64,000 nucleotides of DNA from positions 404,897-468,896 of the forward strand of contig NZ_JBNPXH010000003.1 in assembly GCF_050433395.1 (NCBI RefSeq), in the 5' to 3' direction. This document shows positions 17,542 to 25,885 of the stretch, one piece after another (the stretch's first letter is position 1; each line of letters starts with the position of its first letter). This DNA is from Mobilitalea torta (lineage in GTDB: Bacteria > Bacillota > Clostridia > Lachnospirales > Lachnospiraceae). Both the position numbers and the translations under genes were made by a program. The notes beneath the pieces are model-generated. The model saw only the letters and a program-made list of their open reading frames with translations. It was not told the DNA's origin and did not search any database.

Positions 17542-18939
17542 TTGAAAACGGCAGAAACTAAGTATCTTAAAGCGAAGGATTATGTATCCTATTCCGTGGC
17601 AAATTTATGCCAGAGTATTATGTTTGGCTTAGTCCAGGGGTATCTGTTCATATTCTATACGACGGTGTTCAAGATTAACCCTGCGGTTGTCGGAACGGTA
17701 TTCCTTATAATAAAAATATGGGATGGCGTCAATGATCCTATTATGGGCACCATCATTGACCGGACCAGAAGTAAATGGGGGAAGATGCGCCCGTATCTGA
17801 TCTTCGGTTCCATTCCCTTTTCCTTGATTACCATAAGCCTGTTCATTCCCTGGAGTCTCAGTGAGAACCTTAAGGTTATCTATATGTTTATCACATTCTT
17901 TATATGGGAAGCCTTTTCCACCATGGTTGATGTTCCCATGGCGGGGATCAGCGCCATCGCTTCTCCTAATCTAAACGAAAGAACAAGAATCATTTCAGTA
18001 GGCAGAGTCAGCGGGTCAATCGGCGGAGAGATATCCACTATTCTGGTGGCGGCAGCCTTTCTTATAACCAAATCGGCGGCAGCCGTATATGCGGGGACGG
18101 CAATCGTGGCAGGCCTGATTACCCCTGTCTTTGTGATCAGCGGCGGGCTCCGGCTGAAGGAGAAGATCCCTCCGTCAATCGAAAAGCCCAGAATCCGGGA
18201 TGCGTTCAAATATCTGTTTATTAATAAGCCTTTATTATTGCTGGTCGGCGGGAACTTTCTGTCCTTTTTCCGAAATATTGTATCGGCAAGTGTGGTTTAC
18301 TTTGTCAGCTATGTTTATCTCCAGCCGTCCATGCAAGTATTCTTTGCGCTTCCCGGCTCAATCTCTTCTCTGATTGGTATGATCATATCACCGGCTTTAA
18401 AGCGGAGGTTTGAAGCCAAGACCTTGTTTATCGGTGCCACCCTGTTCCATTCCGCCGGACTTGCAGTTATGTTTGTGGTGGGGCAGTTTACCATGAATGC
18501 CGCAATACTGGCCACGCTGCTCTGCATTGCCATGATGCCCGTCGGTATCCTGAATGTAATTCCTACCTTAATGTGTGCCGATACCATTGACTATATGGAA
18601 TGGAAGACGGGCCAGAGGCAGGAGGGCATTTCCTTTGCCCTTATGTCCTTAAGAAGTAAGATTGCAAGCGGTTTTAAGGATTTTACCATGTCCCTGATTC
18701 TGGTGGCCATCGGCTTTGCGGCGGCAGGAACAGGAGCCTTAATTCCGGGAAGAACAGATATGTATATGCAGAGCGAATTTACACAGAAGGGTATCTTTAT
18801 GATGATGACCATCATTCCGGCTGTAACCAATCTGCTCTCCGTGGTTCCCTTCCTTTTCTATGATTTAAGCGGGGAAAAGCTGAAGAAAATCAGAGAGGAG
18901 CTCACCCAAAGACGTGCAGTGGCCGGAGAAGAACAGTAG
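17542..18939 (+). CDS. GPH-family sodium/sugar symporter (MFS)
   Basis: A 465-residue membrane transporter with about 12 hydrophobic segments and the motifs of the glycoside-pentoside-hexuronide:cation family: KIWDGVNDPIMGTIIDRTRSKWGKMRPYL (about 55-83) and, in the second half, DTIDYMEWKTGQRQEGISFA. The start is a TTG at 17542 behind AAAGGAGGG. It lies 27 bases after the preceding gene, so the likely substrate is a short mannoside or other glycoside that the GH38 then cleaves. Confidence 0.9.
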   Translation: MKTAETKYLKAKDYVSYSVANLCQSIMFGLVQGYLFIFYTTVFKINPAVVGTVFLIIKIWDGVNDPIMGTIIDRTRSKWGKMRPYLIFGSIPFSLITISLFIPWSLSENLKVIYMFITFFIWEAFSTMVDVPMAGISAIASPNLNERTRIISVGRVSGSIGGEISTILVAAAFLITKSAAAVYAGTAIVAGLITPVFVISGGLRLKEKIPPSIEKPRIRDAFKYLFINKPLLLLVGGNFLSFFRNIVSASVVYFVSYVYLQPSMQVFFALPGSISSLIGMIISPALKRRFEAKTLFIGATLFHSAGLAVMFVVGQFTMNAAILATLLCIAMMPVGILNVIPTLMCADTIDYMEWKTGQRQEGISFALMSLRSKIASGFKDFTMSLILVAIGFAAAGTGALIPGRTDMYMQSEFTQKGIFMMMTIIPAVTNLLSVVPFLFYDLSGEKLKKIREELTQRRAVAGEEQ

Positions 18940-19001
18940 GCATAATTATTAAACAAAAATAAACTTTTCTGTTTTTGGGTTGTATTTTTCTGAATTTATA
19001 G

Positions 19002-19007
19002 TACAAT
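19002..19007 (+). promoter_or_regulatory. Possible promoter reading into the 19017-19076 hairpin
   Basis: TTGTAT, a 16-base spacer and TACAAT (19002-19007) could start a transcript at about 19013, directly before the hairpin. It is not upstream of any plus-strand gene for about 550 bases. It may be chance in AT-rich sequence. Confidence 0.3.
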
Positions 19008-19016
19008 TAAAACATA

Positions 19017-19076
19017 GTCCCCAGGGGCTGCGATGGTGATAGACGAAGAAGCTATCATATTGAAGCCGCCGGGGAC
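19017..19076. terminator. Long hairpin between convergent genes
   Basis: GTCCCC (19017-19022) pairs with GGGGAC (19071-19076), GGCT (19026-19029) with AGCC (19064-19067), and TGATAG (19037-19042) with CTATCA (19052-19057), giving a 60-base interrupted stem. On the minus strand it is followed by TATGTTTTAATT, so it probably ends the arsC-like transcript. It may also end the symporter operon from the other side. A small RNA is the alternative. Confidence 0.5.
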
Positions 19077-19084
19077 GAGTTAAG

Positions 19085-19432
19085 TTATTTCCTGGCTTCC
19101 CATTCCGGTTGCTTGAATCCAACTAAAACAAAATCATCCCCTACTAAAATCGGGCGTTTTACCAGCATTCCGTCGGTGGCAAGGAGACGAAGCTGTTCTT
19201 CTTCGCTCATGGCCGGAAGCTTGCTCTTTAATTCCAGGGATTTATATAAAAGTCCGCTGGTATTGAAAAAGCTTTTCAGCGGCAGCCCGCTTTTATGGAA
19301 CCAGTCTTTTAACTCCTCATAAGTGGGATGGTCGGATTTTATATCACGGGTCTCATGGGAAAGCATATTGTCATTCAGCCATTTTTGTGCTTTCTGACAG
19401 GTGGTGCATTTGGGGTAACAGACAAACAGCAT
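19085..19432 (-). CDS. ArsC/Spx-family thioredoxin-fold protein
   Basis: A 115-residue protein with the CxxC motif in YPKCTTCQKAQKWL (about 6-19) and the family's KSFFNTSG and LLATDGMLVKRPILV elements. This is the YffB/Spx-like arsenate-reductase family. Many members are not arsenate reductases, and there is no ars operon here, so I do not assign arsenic resistance. The start follows AAGGAGG, and an extended -10 box (TGATATAAT on the minus strand, around 19474-19482) lies upstream. Confidence 0.85.
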   Translation of the reverse strand: MLFVCYPKCTTCQKAQKWLNDNMLSHETRDIKSDHPTYEELKDWFHKSGLPLKSFFNTSGLLYKSLELKSKLPAMSEEEQLRLLATDGMLVKRPILVGDDFVLVGFKQPEWEARK

Positions 19433-19573
19433 GATGAAGCCTCCTTGGTTTATTGATGGGTAGCTTTCATTATATCACATTCTTTTTATTTTTACATCAT
19501 ACGGATATCCTTTCATTTATCATATAATTCTTTAAGGTATCGCAAATACTATGAAAGCAGGAGGAATATGAAT

Positions 19574-19900
19574 ATGGAACACAGTAACAAATATGCCTGG
19601 ACCTGGAAGGTCAAGGAGGAGTGTCTGGAGGAATACGTTAAGATGCACCTTGACCCGTGGCCGGAGATCATGGAGGAGCATACGAAGGCGGGATACCGTA
19701 ATTATTCCATCTTCCAGAACGGGAATCAATTTTTCTATTGCTTTGAATGCGATGATGTAAAGGCAGCCAACGAGTATATTGCCAAAAGTGAAGCTTGCAA
19801 CCGATGGAATGCGATTACCTCCAAGATGGTGGAAGGTTCCTTCGACTTTAACGAAGCAGAACCCATTCAGTTTATGCAGGAAGTCTTTTATCTGAAATAA
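19574..19900 (+). CDS. rhaM: L-rhamnose mutarotase
   Basis: A 108-residue protein that interconverts anomers of L-rhamnose or a similar deoxy-sugar. It has the family pattern EYVKMHLDPWPEIMEEHTKAGYRNYSIF and ends LQEVFYLP-like (MQEVFYLK), as in known RhaM. I chose the ATG at 19574, 9 bases after AGGAGG (19559-19564). The ATG two codons earlier is too close to the ribosome site. TATAAT lies at 19523-19528. No other rhamnose genes are in the window, so it is a lone gene. Confidence 0.88.
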   Translation: MEHSNKYAWTWKVKEECLEEYVKMHLDPWPEIMEEHTKAGYRNYSIFQNGNQFFYCFECDDVKAANEYIAKSEACNRWNAITSKMVEGSFDFNEAEPIQFMQEVFYLK

Positions 19901-19991
19901 TCTGTTTTATCTCTGCGGATTATGTAAACAGGCTTTGAAATAAGGGGATTTTACAGAGATGCTGACGGTTTGGACCGAATAAAAAAAGGAG

Positions 19992-20020
19992 TTGAAATAC
20001 TTCGGTATTTATAATATAAT
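19992..20020 (+). promoter_or_regulatory. Promoter placed for a leaderless DUF1538 transcript
   Basis: TTGAAA (19992-19997), a 17-base spacer and a perfect TATAAT (20015-20020). The expected start site is the A of the ATG at 20026, only 6 bases after the -10 box, and no ribosome site lies close to that ATG. Within the promoter sits a small hairpin (AAATAC-TTCG-GTATTT, 19995-20010). An AGGAG at 19987-19991 would be too far upstream, and in any case not transcribed. Confidence 0.6.
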
Positions 20021-20025
20021 GGCTC

Positions 20026-21663
20026 ATGAGATTTTTAAACACATTGAAAGAAACTTTATTTTCATCACTGCCCCTCGCAGCAATTATCATAATTGTCTGC
20101 GGTTTTGTAGCGCCTATGGACAACACGGGGGATTATGTAAAGCTGGTGGTGGGATATGCAGGCGTGGTAATTGGGCAGGCGCTGTTCCTGGAGGGGCTTA
20201 ATATCAGTATTCTGCCCATTGGAAAACTGGTGGGAAGCTCGTTAATAAAGCTGAAGAAAGCTATTTTCATTATCTTCTTCGGGCTTGTCTTCGGCCTCCT
20301 GGCAACAGTCGCGGAACCGGCTCTGGCGGTATTGGCCAGGCAGACACATATGATCATGCCGGTAGTTAATGAATTGCTTTTTATATGGATTATGGGTACG
20401 GGAATAGGCGTGCTGGTAGGGTTCGCTCTGTTTCGGATCATGAAGGACCTGAATATCAAGATTGTTTTTGCCGTACTTTATATTTTAATCTTCCTTATGA
20501 TCATTTTTGTTCCGGAAGAATTTATTGCATTGGCTTTCGATGGCAGCGGAGCAACTACGGGTGATGTTTCCGTACCTTTTATCCTGGCTCTTGGCATGGG
20601 TGTCTCAGGCACCATGTCGAAGCATAAGACCAATGATGATACCTTCGGAATTATTGGACTGGCATCCGTAGGCCCCATTTTGGCATTGTTCATTTATGCA
20701 ATTATTTTAAAGGCGGTCAACGGAGGTACAATCCCTCCCGCCGGTGTCTATGATCCGGGAGCAGCGGAGGGTCTGGCAGCAATTGTAATAACCAATCTCG
20801 GAAGTGTTGCATTGGCGCTGATACCGGTTATTATTGTATTCCTGCCGTTTCAGTTCTTTTTGATCAAGCTTCCCAGGAGGGAATTTATCAACATTTTACT
20901 GGGTTCCATCGGTGTTTATATCGGTTTGCTCATCTTCCTGTCGGGAATTGATTTCGGCTTCGCCTTTGCCGGAAAATATATCGGCGAGGCATTCCTGGAT
21001 GCGGCGCGTCCCGGCTGGTTTAAATGGATACTGCTTGTGGTAGGATTTATACTGGGAGCTGCCATAACCTTATCAGAACCGGCGGTAACGGTGCTGGGCG
21101 AGCAGCTGGAGGAAATAACCAACGGTCATATTAAGAAGATGACAATCCGTCTGACCCTTGCAATCGGCATCGGCTTTGCGGCATTGATTTCCATGGTGAA
21201 GATATTAACCCAGATAAATATTCTCTGGTTCCTGGTACCTCTCTATGCTGTTGCATTGATTATGATGAAATTCACCTCCAAGCTTTTTGTGGGATTGGCA
21301 TTTGATTCAGGAGGTGTGTCGGGCGGAGCGCTGACTTCCGCATTTTTAACGCCTCTTACCTTGGGGACGGCCCAGGCGGTAGCCGCTGCGGTGGGTCGGG
21401 GACCGGGGGTGAAGGTTCAGTCAGTTTTAACAAACGGTTTTGGAATTATAGCATTTATTTCAGTTACACCCTTGATCGCGGTGCAGGCTTTAGGCATTAT
21501 CTATGACATACGTCTCAGAAAAGAACAGAAACTTATGGAGGAGACGGAGTTTGCAGAATTTGAGGAACTGGCTTCCTTTACCGCTCGTGCGGAAGAGGCC
21601 GAAGAAGATGGTCAAACCGATAGCGAAATCGGTGATCAGAATGTAATCACGGAGGTTAGATGA
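20026..21663 (+). CDS. DUF1538 membrane protein (predicted transporter)
   Basis: A 545-residue integral membrane protein with about 12-14 hydrophobic segments. It is built as two DUF1538 repeats, each marked by a conserved element: TVAEPALAVLARQT (about 94-107) and TLSEPAVTVLGEQ (about 350-362). Gly-rich segments such as FDGSGATTGDVSVPF and FDSGGVSGGALTSAF also repeat. A stop codon at 20017 in this frame forces the start to be at or after the ATG at 20026. Two PII-like genes follow with 1- and 17-base gaps, which suggests transport gated by PII-type proteins. The substrate is not known. Confidence 0.88.
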   Translation: MRFLNTLKETLFSSLPLAAIIIIVCGFVAPMDNTGDYVKLVVGYAGVVIGQALFLEGLNISILPIGKLVGSSLIKLKKAIFIIFFGLVFGLLATVAEPALAVLARQTHMIMPVVNELLFIWIMGTGIGVLVGFALFRIMKDLNIKIVFAVLYILIFLMIIFVPEEFIALAFDGSGATTGDVSVPFILALGMGVSGTMSKHKTNDDTFGIIGLASVGPILALFIYAIILKAVNGGTIPPAGVYDPGAAEGLAAIVITNLGSVALALIPVIIVFLPFQFFLIKLPRREFINILLGSIGVYIGLLIFLSGIDFGFAFAGKYIGEAFLDAARPGWFKWILLVVGFILGAAITLSEPAVTVLGEQLEEITNGHIKKMTIRLTLAIGIGFAALISMVKILTQINILWFLVPLYAVALIMMKFTSKLFVGLAFDSGGVSGGALTSAFLTPLTLGTAQAVAAAVGRGPGVKVQSVLTNGFGIIAFISVTPLIAVQALGIIYDIRLRKEQKLMEETEFAEFEELASFTARAEEAEEDGQTDSEIGDQNVITEVR

Positions 21664-21664
21664 A

Positions 21665-21982
21665 GTGGTAAAGGATGTCCCATGTAGCATAGAATTTTTG
21701 ATGTTGATAGCCGGACGGAAGCATAAGGATGCGCTTTTAAAAGAATTGTCCGTATCGGGCGGGCGATTGATTGATGTTATATATGGTAAGGGCACGGTCA
21801 GGGTGAGCTACCTGCAGGAAGTGTTTGGGCTGATTCCCGAGGAGAATAAGGTGGTGATTACCTGCCTGCTGCCAATTCAGAAAACCGATGAGGTGCTGGA
21901 GATGCTGGTTAAGAAGTTCAACTTCAGCAAGCCCAATACCGGTATTGCTTTTACTGTACCTGTGGATAAGCTATTTTATTAA
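21665..21982 (+). CDS. PII-like regulatory protein (first of a pair)
   Basis: A 105-residue protein with a PII-type fold by pattern: a first beta strand (EFLMLIAG), a glycine-containing turn (SGGRLIDVIYGKGTV), strand VVITCLLP, helix KTDEVLEMLVKKF, and an ending NTGIAFTVPVDKLF like the other PII-like protein here. The T-loop region is short and lacks the uridylylated Tyr context of GlnB. It starts with GTG one base after the DUF1538 stop, with GGAGG inside that gene. It probably binds a nucleotide and controls the transporter. Confidence 0.75.
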   Translation: MVKDVPCSIEFLMLIAGRKHKDALLKELSVSGGRLIDVIYGKGTVRVSYLQEVFGLIPEENKVVITCLLPIQKTDEVLEMLVKKFNFSKPNTGIAFTVPVDKLFY

Positions 21983-21999
21983 ATTTGGAGGACTTTTAA

Positions 22000-22338
22000 A
22001 TGGAAAAAGCTAACAATTTGAAAGCTCTGTATATCATTGTAAACGCCGGCTTTGCGGAAGAGGTGGTGGAGATGGCGCGTGAAGCAGGTGCAAGAGGAGC
22101 GACGATTATCAATGCCCGCGGTACCGGGGCGATGCATAAAGCGATTTTAGGAATTACAATCGATACAGAGAAGGAAATTATTCTGAGCGTGGTAGATGCT
22201 GATACGGCGGAACGGATTGTAGCGGCTGTAAATACAAAATCCGGCTTTAAAACACCAGCGAATGGCATTTGCTTTACCATGCCTATTGATAAGATGGTAG
22301 GCATAAACAACCCTGAGGCAACGGATGGACGAGTGTGA
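22000..22338 (+). CDS. PII-family regulatory protein (second of the pair)
   Basis: A 112-residue PII-family protein: LKALYIIVNAGFAEEVVEMAREAGARGATIINARGTG (strand-helix-strand and the start of the T-loop), then EKEIILSVVDADTAERIVAAV and NGICFTMPIDKMVGI. It is closer to classical PII than the preceding gene but has a short T-loop (MHKAILGITID). It likely forms trimers, perhaps mixed with its neighbour. It is last in the three-gene unit, followed by a terminator. Confidence 0.85.
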   Translation: MEKANNLKALYIIVNAGFAEEVVEMAREAGARGATIINARGTGAMHKAILGITIDTEKEIILSVVDADTAERIVAAVNTKSGFKTPANGICFTMPIDKMVGINNPEATDGRV

Positions 22339-22373
22339 TCCATTAAAAAATAAGGGCTGAAGAAAAACAAAGT

Positions 22374-22427
22374 ATACTCTGCAGACAGAGCGCCTTTGAA
22401 AAGGCGATTTATCTGCAGAGTATTTTT
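22374..22427 (+). terminator. Intrinsic terminator after the DUF1538-PII-PII operon
   Basis: ATACTCTGCAGA (22374-22385) pairs with TCTGCAGAGTAT (22412-22423), with an inner CGCCTTT/AAAGGCG hairpin, followed by a run of five T. Confidence 0.9.
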
Positions 22428-22522
22428 GTTAACATAAGAGAAGCGGGGTCTTGATTAAATACAGCGATATGATAAACTAATAAAATATAATGTTTGATTG
22501 AGAAGGACAAGGAGAGAATAAG

Positions 22523-23656
22523 ATGATCAACAGTGAGATTTTAGAGATCAGAAAGCAGATGAAGCATGAGAATTGTTCCATAACTAAGGTGAGCGGCTGT
22601 TATGTGGACGGTGAGAAAACAGTAAAAACAAAATTTACGGAATCCTTTCTGTGCCTTCCGGAGGAGGAGACCTTTAAGTACTTTGAGATTTTCAAGAAGA
22701 CCCTGTCGGGGACAATCGGCAAGAATCTGATTAATATGGAATTCCCTCTGGAGACGGAATTCCATGGGGGGACACAGGAGTTCCTGCTGAAGCTGAGGGA
22801 CAGCGAGCTGAAGGATGAGGCACTTCTGGATGAATTCTATGAAAAGCTGATACAGAGCTATGATATGGTGGGGAATTATCTGATCCTGTTGGTCTATGCC
22901 GCATATGATGTGCCCGGCAGAACCAGGGATAAGCGGATGATGGAGGACGCCTCCGAGGAGGTATACCGTTACATACTCTGCTCCCTCTGTCCGGTGAAGC
23001 TGTCCAAGCCGGGCCTGAGCTATAATGAAGAGACAAACCAGATTCAAAAGCGCATCCAGGACTGGGTGGTAGGGGTACCGGATAACGGCTTTCTCTTCCC
23101 GGCCTTCAATGATCGGAGTACTGATTTACATAGTGTCCTGTACTATTCCAGGAATTCGGAGGAGCTTCACAGTGAGTTTGTCCAGGCACTCCTGGGCTGC
23201 GAGGTTCCTATGTCTGCCGGAGATCAGAAGGAGACCTTCCAGACCCTGATTAAGGAAACCCTGGGAGAGCAATGTGAGTATGAAATTGTTCGCAATATCC
23301 ACGAGAAATTAAATGATATTCTGGAGGAGCATAAGCTGAAGGAGATAGCGGAGCCGCTGACCCTGGATAAAAATGAGGTGAAGAACATCTTTGCCGAAAG
23401 CGGGGTGGAAGAGGAGCAGTTGGAGGAATTTGACCGGAATTATGAAAAGATGACGGGAGAACATACTGCTTTCATGGCGGCCAATATCGTCAATACAAGG
23501 GTATTCGAGGTGAAGACGCCGGATGTTGTGGTTAAGGTGAATCCGGAGTGTGCCGAGCTGGTTCAGACCAAGCTGGTAGATGGCCGCAGATGCCTGGTGA
23601 TTGAAATCACAGACCAGGTGGAGGTCAATGGCATCACGGTAAAACCCACCTGCTGA
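22523..23656 (+). CDS. DUF4317 family protein
   Basis: A 377-residue soluble protein of a Firmicutes-restricted family. The N-terminus (EILEIRKQMKHENCSITKVSGCYVDGEKTVK) and the central GNYLILLVYAAYDVPGRT match the family pattern. The function is unknown. The ATG follows AAGGAGAG. It stands alone between a terminator and a convergent gene. Confidence 0.85.
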   Translation: MINSEILEIRKQMKHENCSITKVSGCYVDGEKTVKTKFTESFLCLPEEETFKYFEIFKKTLSGTIGKNLINMEFPLETEFHGGTQEFLLKLRDSELKDEALLDEFYEKLIQSYDMVGNYLILLVYAAYDVPGRTRDKRMMEDASEEVYRYILCSLCPVKLSKPGLSYNEETNQIQKRIQDWVVGVPDNGFLFPAFNDRSTDLHSVLYYSRNSEELHSEFVQALLGCEVPMSAGDQKETFQTLIKETLGEQCEYEIVRNIHEKLNDILEEHKLKEIAEPLTLDKNEVKNIFAESGVEEEQLEEFDRNYEKMTGEHTAFMAANIVNTRVFEVKTPDVVVKVNPECAELVQTKLVDGRRCLVIEITDQVEVNGITVKPTC

Positions 23657-23703
23657 GACAGATGATGCAAACAGACCGCCTCCGGATAAGTCGGAGAAAG
23701 TAT

Positions 23704-24027
23704 TTAAGGAAGCCATGTAATGAGATGCTTCTTCATATCGATGCAGCCGTTGTCCAGGAAGGTAATCCCTTCCTGTTCCAGGAGCTTGCGCTGGACACCC
23801 TCGCCAAAGATATCGTCAGGGGACAGGCGGCCTTCCTTATTTACAACACGGTGGCAGGGGAGCATCCGGTCGGAGGGAGCGTCATGCATAGCATATCCCA
23901 CGATCCGGGCAGCCCTGGGCCTGCCAAGGATGGCGGCAATCATGCCATAGGTCATGACCGAGCCTTCGGGTATCTTGCTGACAATCTGGTATACTTCCTC
24001 GAAGAAGCCGGAGCCGGATGCGTACAT
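23704..24027 (-). CDS. MGMT-family DNA alkyltransferase-like protein
   Basis: A 107-residue single-domain protein of the O6-alkylguanine-DNA alkyltransferase family. The DNA-binding helix-turn-helix (MTYGMIAAILGRPRAARIVGYAM) and the active-site motif PCHRVV with Cys58 are intact, so it can be a true alkyltransferase rather than an ATL protein, in which Cys is replaced. It lacks the N-terminal domain of Ada and Ogt. The start ATG at 24027 has GGAGGA 6 bases upstream. An earlier in-frame ATG at 24075 has no ribosome site. Confidence 0.9.
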   Translation of the reverse strand: MYASGSGFFEEVYQIVSKIPEGSVMTYGMIAAILGRPRAARIVGYAMHDAPSDRMLPCHRVVNKEGRLSPDDIFGEGVQRKLLEQEGITFLDNGCIDMKKHLITWLP

Positions 24028-24138
24028 ATCATATCCTCCAATTGCAAGAATTTGTTTTATTGTACTATACAGCAATCATTTTTATAAGGCAAGTAAAATC
24101 ATTAAAATAAATAGAATAAGTACGGTTTTTAGGGAGTG

Positions 24139-24172
24139 CCCGATGCAGATTACGAGTATCGGGTGTTTTTTT
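24139..24172 (+). terminator. Plus-strand terminator with no plus-strand gene before it
   Basis: CCCGAT (24139-24144) pairs with ATCGGG (24158-24163) around a 13-base loop, followed by GTG and seven T (24166-24172). The nearest plus-strand gene (DUF4317) ends 480 bases earlier, and the alkyltransferase lies between on the other strand. Confidence 0.65.
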
Positions 24173-24530
24173 GTTAATAAACATGTAATATCTTATTAAA
24201 AAAATGAGAGGATAAAATATACGATTTCAAGGTTGAAAAAGAAAGAAATAAATCCCTGAAAAAGAAAGCACAGCATGGAACGTATTCCGGATAAAGTGCT
24301 TGTTTTATGCGGGATTAATGGCTTCTTGCATTGTTTTGAGCTTGATATACCTGGAATATCCGATTACATTTTAAGGATAATATATTCCAATACCTGGAGA
24401 AAAGACAGGTAAGACTTGAGCCGGACACCAATATCTAACTATTGAACCCCTATACCGTATGTGTTACTCTAAGGGTATGCATTGGAAAGGAATAATGCAT
24501 GCAAATAGATACCGTTAAGGAGGTACAAAA
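24173..24530 (+). other. Intergenic stretch before the CAP-domain gene
   Basis: AT-rich, no ORF or known RNA seen. Near its end a hairpin with 9-bp arms (GTATGCATT at 24475-24483, AATGCATGC at 24494-24502, one G-U pair) lies some 20 bases before the ribosome site AAGGAGG of the next gene. It may protect or control that mRNA. I found no convincing promoter. Confidence 0.4.
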
Positions 24531-25742
24531 ATGAAGAAATTGATTATAACATCAGCATGTACACTGGCGTTGACACTATTGGGCACATTTGGAAGTTACC
24601 AGAATTCTTATTCCCCAAGGGATGAGTTCAAGGAAAATGATTATACTACAAAAGTAGAACAAAATGTTACGGACAAAAATATTCAGCAGAGTCTTTCCGC
24701 CATTGCGGCAGAAGCAAAAACTGCGGCAGCTCAAAATACAAACAGCGGAGAAGGAAAGATGATACAGGCCGCTGCGGGAAAAGACACAAAAGCAGTAAAA
24801 GGTGCAACAGTGGTTAAAAGTGCGAAAGAGGAAAAAAGCACAAAGTCGTCGAAAAGCACGAAGTCATCGAAAAACAAAAAAACGGTAAAAAAAGCAAAGA
24901 CTGTCCAAAAGGCAGAAGCATCAAAAAATACCAAGGCTGTTAAAAACATAGAAGCAGCAGAGGATGCAAAAGAGGTAAAGGGCGCAGAAACAGGAAATGC
25001 TGCAGAGACGGCAAAAAATGCATTGACCTACAGGGCCGTTGATTTATCTGACTGTAATTCAGTAAAGGATATCATAAGCGAACTGCAAAAGAACGGCTGT
25101 AATATTACATCGGTAAATATCAATAGTATCAAGGGACTTCAGGATATTATTGACCGCATCAAACAGAATAATTCCCAGACACCTACCGCGACACCGGTTC
25201 CTACGGCAAAGCCTACGATTACTGCGGCACCCACGCCTACGGCAAAACCCACGGTAACCGTGGCACCGAAGCCTACGGCGAAGCCCACAGCAACACCGAC
25301 CCCTACGGCAAAGCCAACAGCAACTGCGGCACCGACTCCTACACCCACGGTTCCTGCCTCTTCTGAACTTAGTGATTATGCGGACCAGGTTCTGAAGCTG
25401 GTCAACCAGGAGAGAGCGAAGGCTGGATTATCTGCTTTGACTACTAATTCAACCTTAACTGCGGCAGCTAATAAGCGTGCCCAGGAGACCGTTCAATCCT
25501 TTGCCCATACCAGGCCGAATGGAACCAGTTTCAGCACAGTATTAGGCGAGTATGGTATTTCTTACCGTACGGCGGGCGAGAATATTGCATATGGACAGAA
25601 AACACCCCAGGAGGTAATGACGGGCTGGATGAATTCCGAAGGACACAGAGCCAATATCATGAATGGAAGCTTTAATAAGATTGGAATTGGTGTTTATAAA
25701 GCCAACGGACGGATCTATTGGTCCCAGCTGTTTACAAATTAA
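24531..25742 (+). CDS. Secreted CAP/SCP-domain protein with Lys-rich and Pro/Thr-rich linkers
   Basis: A 403-residue exported protein. A signal peptide is at 1-21 (MKKLIITSACTLALTLLGTFG). Then come a low-complexity Lys/Ser/Ala region (about 85-165, SSKSTKSSKNKKTVKK), a short conserved module (TYRAVDLSDCNSVKDIISEL), a TPTAKPT repeat linker (about 220-280), and a C-terminal CAP domain (about 285-403). The CAP domain carries its usual His and Glu residues in FAHTRPNG, AGENIAYG and SEGHRANIM. The layout matches YkwD-like clostridial surface proteins. The basic region may bind the cell wall. The exact activity of bacterial CAP proteins is not settled. Confidence 0.9.
   Translation: MKKLIITSACTLALTLLGTFGSYQNSYSPRDEFKENDYTTKVEQNVTDKNIQQSLSAIAAEAKTAAAQNTNSGEGKMIQAAAGKDTKAVKGATVVKSAKEEKSTKSSKSTKSSKNKKTVKKAKTVQKAEASKNTKAVKNIEAAEDAKEVKGAETGNAAETAKNALTYRAVDLSDCNSVKDIISELQKNGCNITSVNINSIKGLQDIIDRIKQNNSQTPTATPVPTAKPTITAAPTPTAKPTVTVAPKPTAKPTATPTPTAKPTATAAPTPTPTVPASSELSDYADQVLKLVNQERAKAGLSALTTNSTLTAAANKRAQETVQSFAHTRPNGTSFSTVLGEYGISYRTAGENIAYGQKTPQEVMTGWMNSEGHRANIMNGSFNKIGIGVYKANGRIYWSQLFTN
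25190..25350 (+). repeat. Degenerate coding repeat, TPTAKPT linker
   Basis: Five to six copies of a roughly 24-base unit around CCTACGGCAAAGCC encode Pro/Thr/Ala/Lys repeats. It is a linker inside the CAP-domain gene; such tracts often change length by slippage. Confidence 0.85.
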
Positions 25743-25885
25743 GACTCCATGCGGTAATCCTTTCAGATTAATTCATAAATCGGCGGATATTCCGGCTTGT
25801 CTTCTAATACAATTTATAGTAGAAGGCAGATATCTTAGCCGGAAAGGAGCTGCGGGAATAAAACCGCAGAAACAGGTGTTGATCT

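Noticed and set aside
19017..19080. Guanidine-II (mini-ykkC) riboswitch, because of two ACGA elements
   Set aside because: The ACGA motifs are not in the loops of two small hairpins, and no guanidine transporter gene follows.
23662..24087. 141-codon plus-strand ORF opposite the alkyltransferase gene
   Set aside because: The minus frame carries the intact PCHRVV active site; the plus frame has no family pattern.
24731..24949. Phe-rich minus-strand ORF resembling a membrane peptide
   Set aside because: It is the complement of the Lys-rich low-complexity region of the CAP-domain gene.
25139..25348. Val/Gly-rich minus-strand ORF, or a CRISPR-like repeat array
   Set aside because: The repeats are in-frame TPTAKPT codons of the CAP-protein linker, without spacers of regular size; the minus ORF is their complement.
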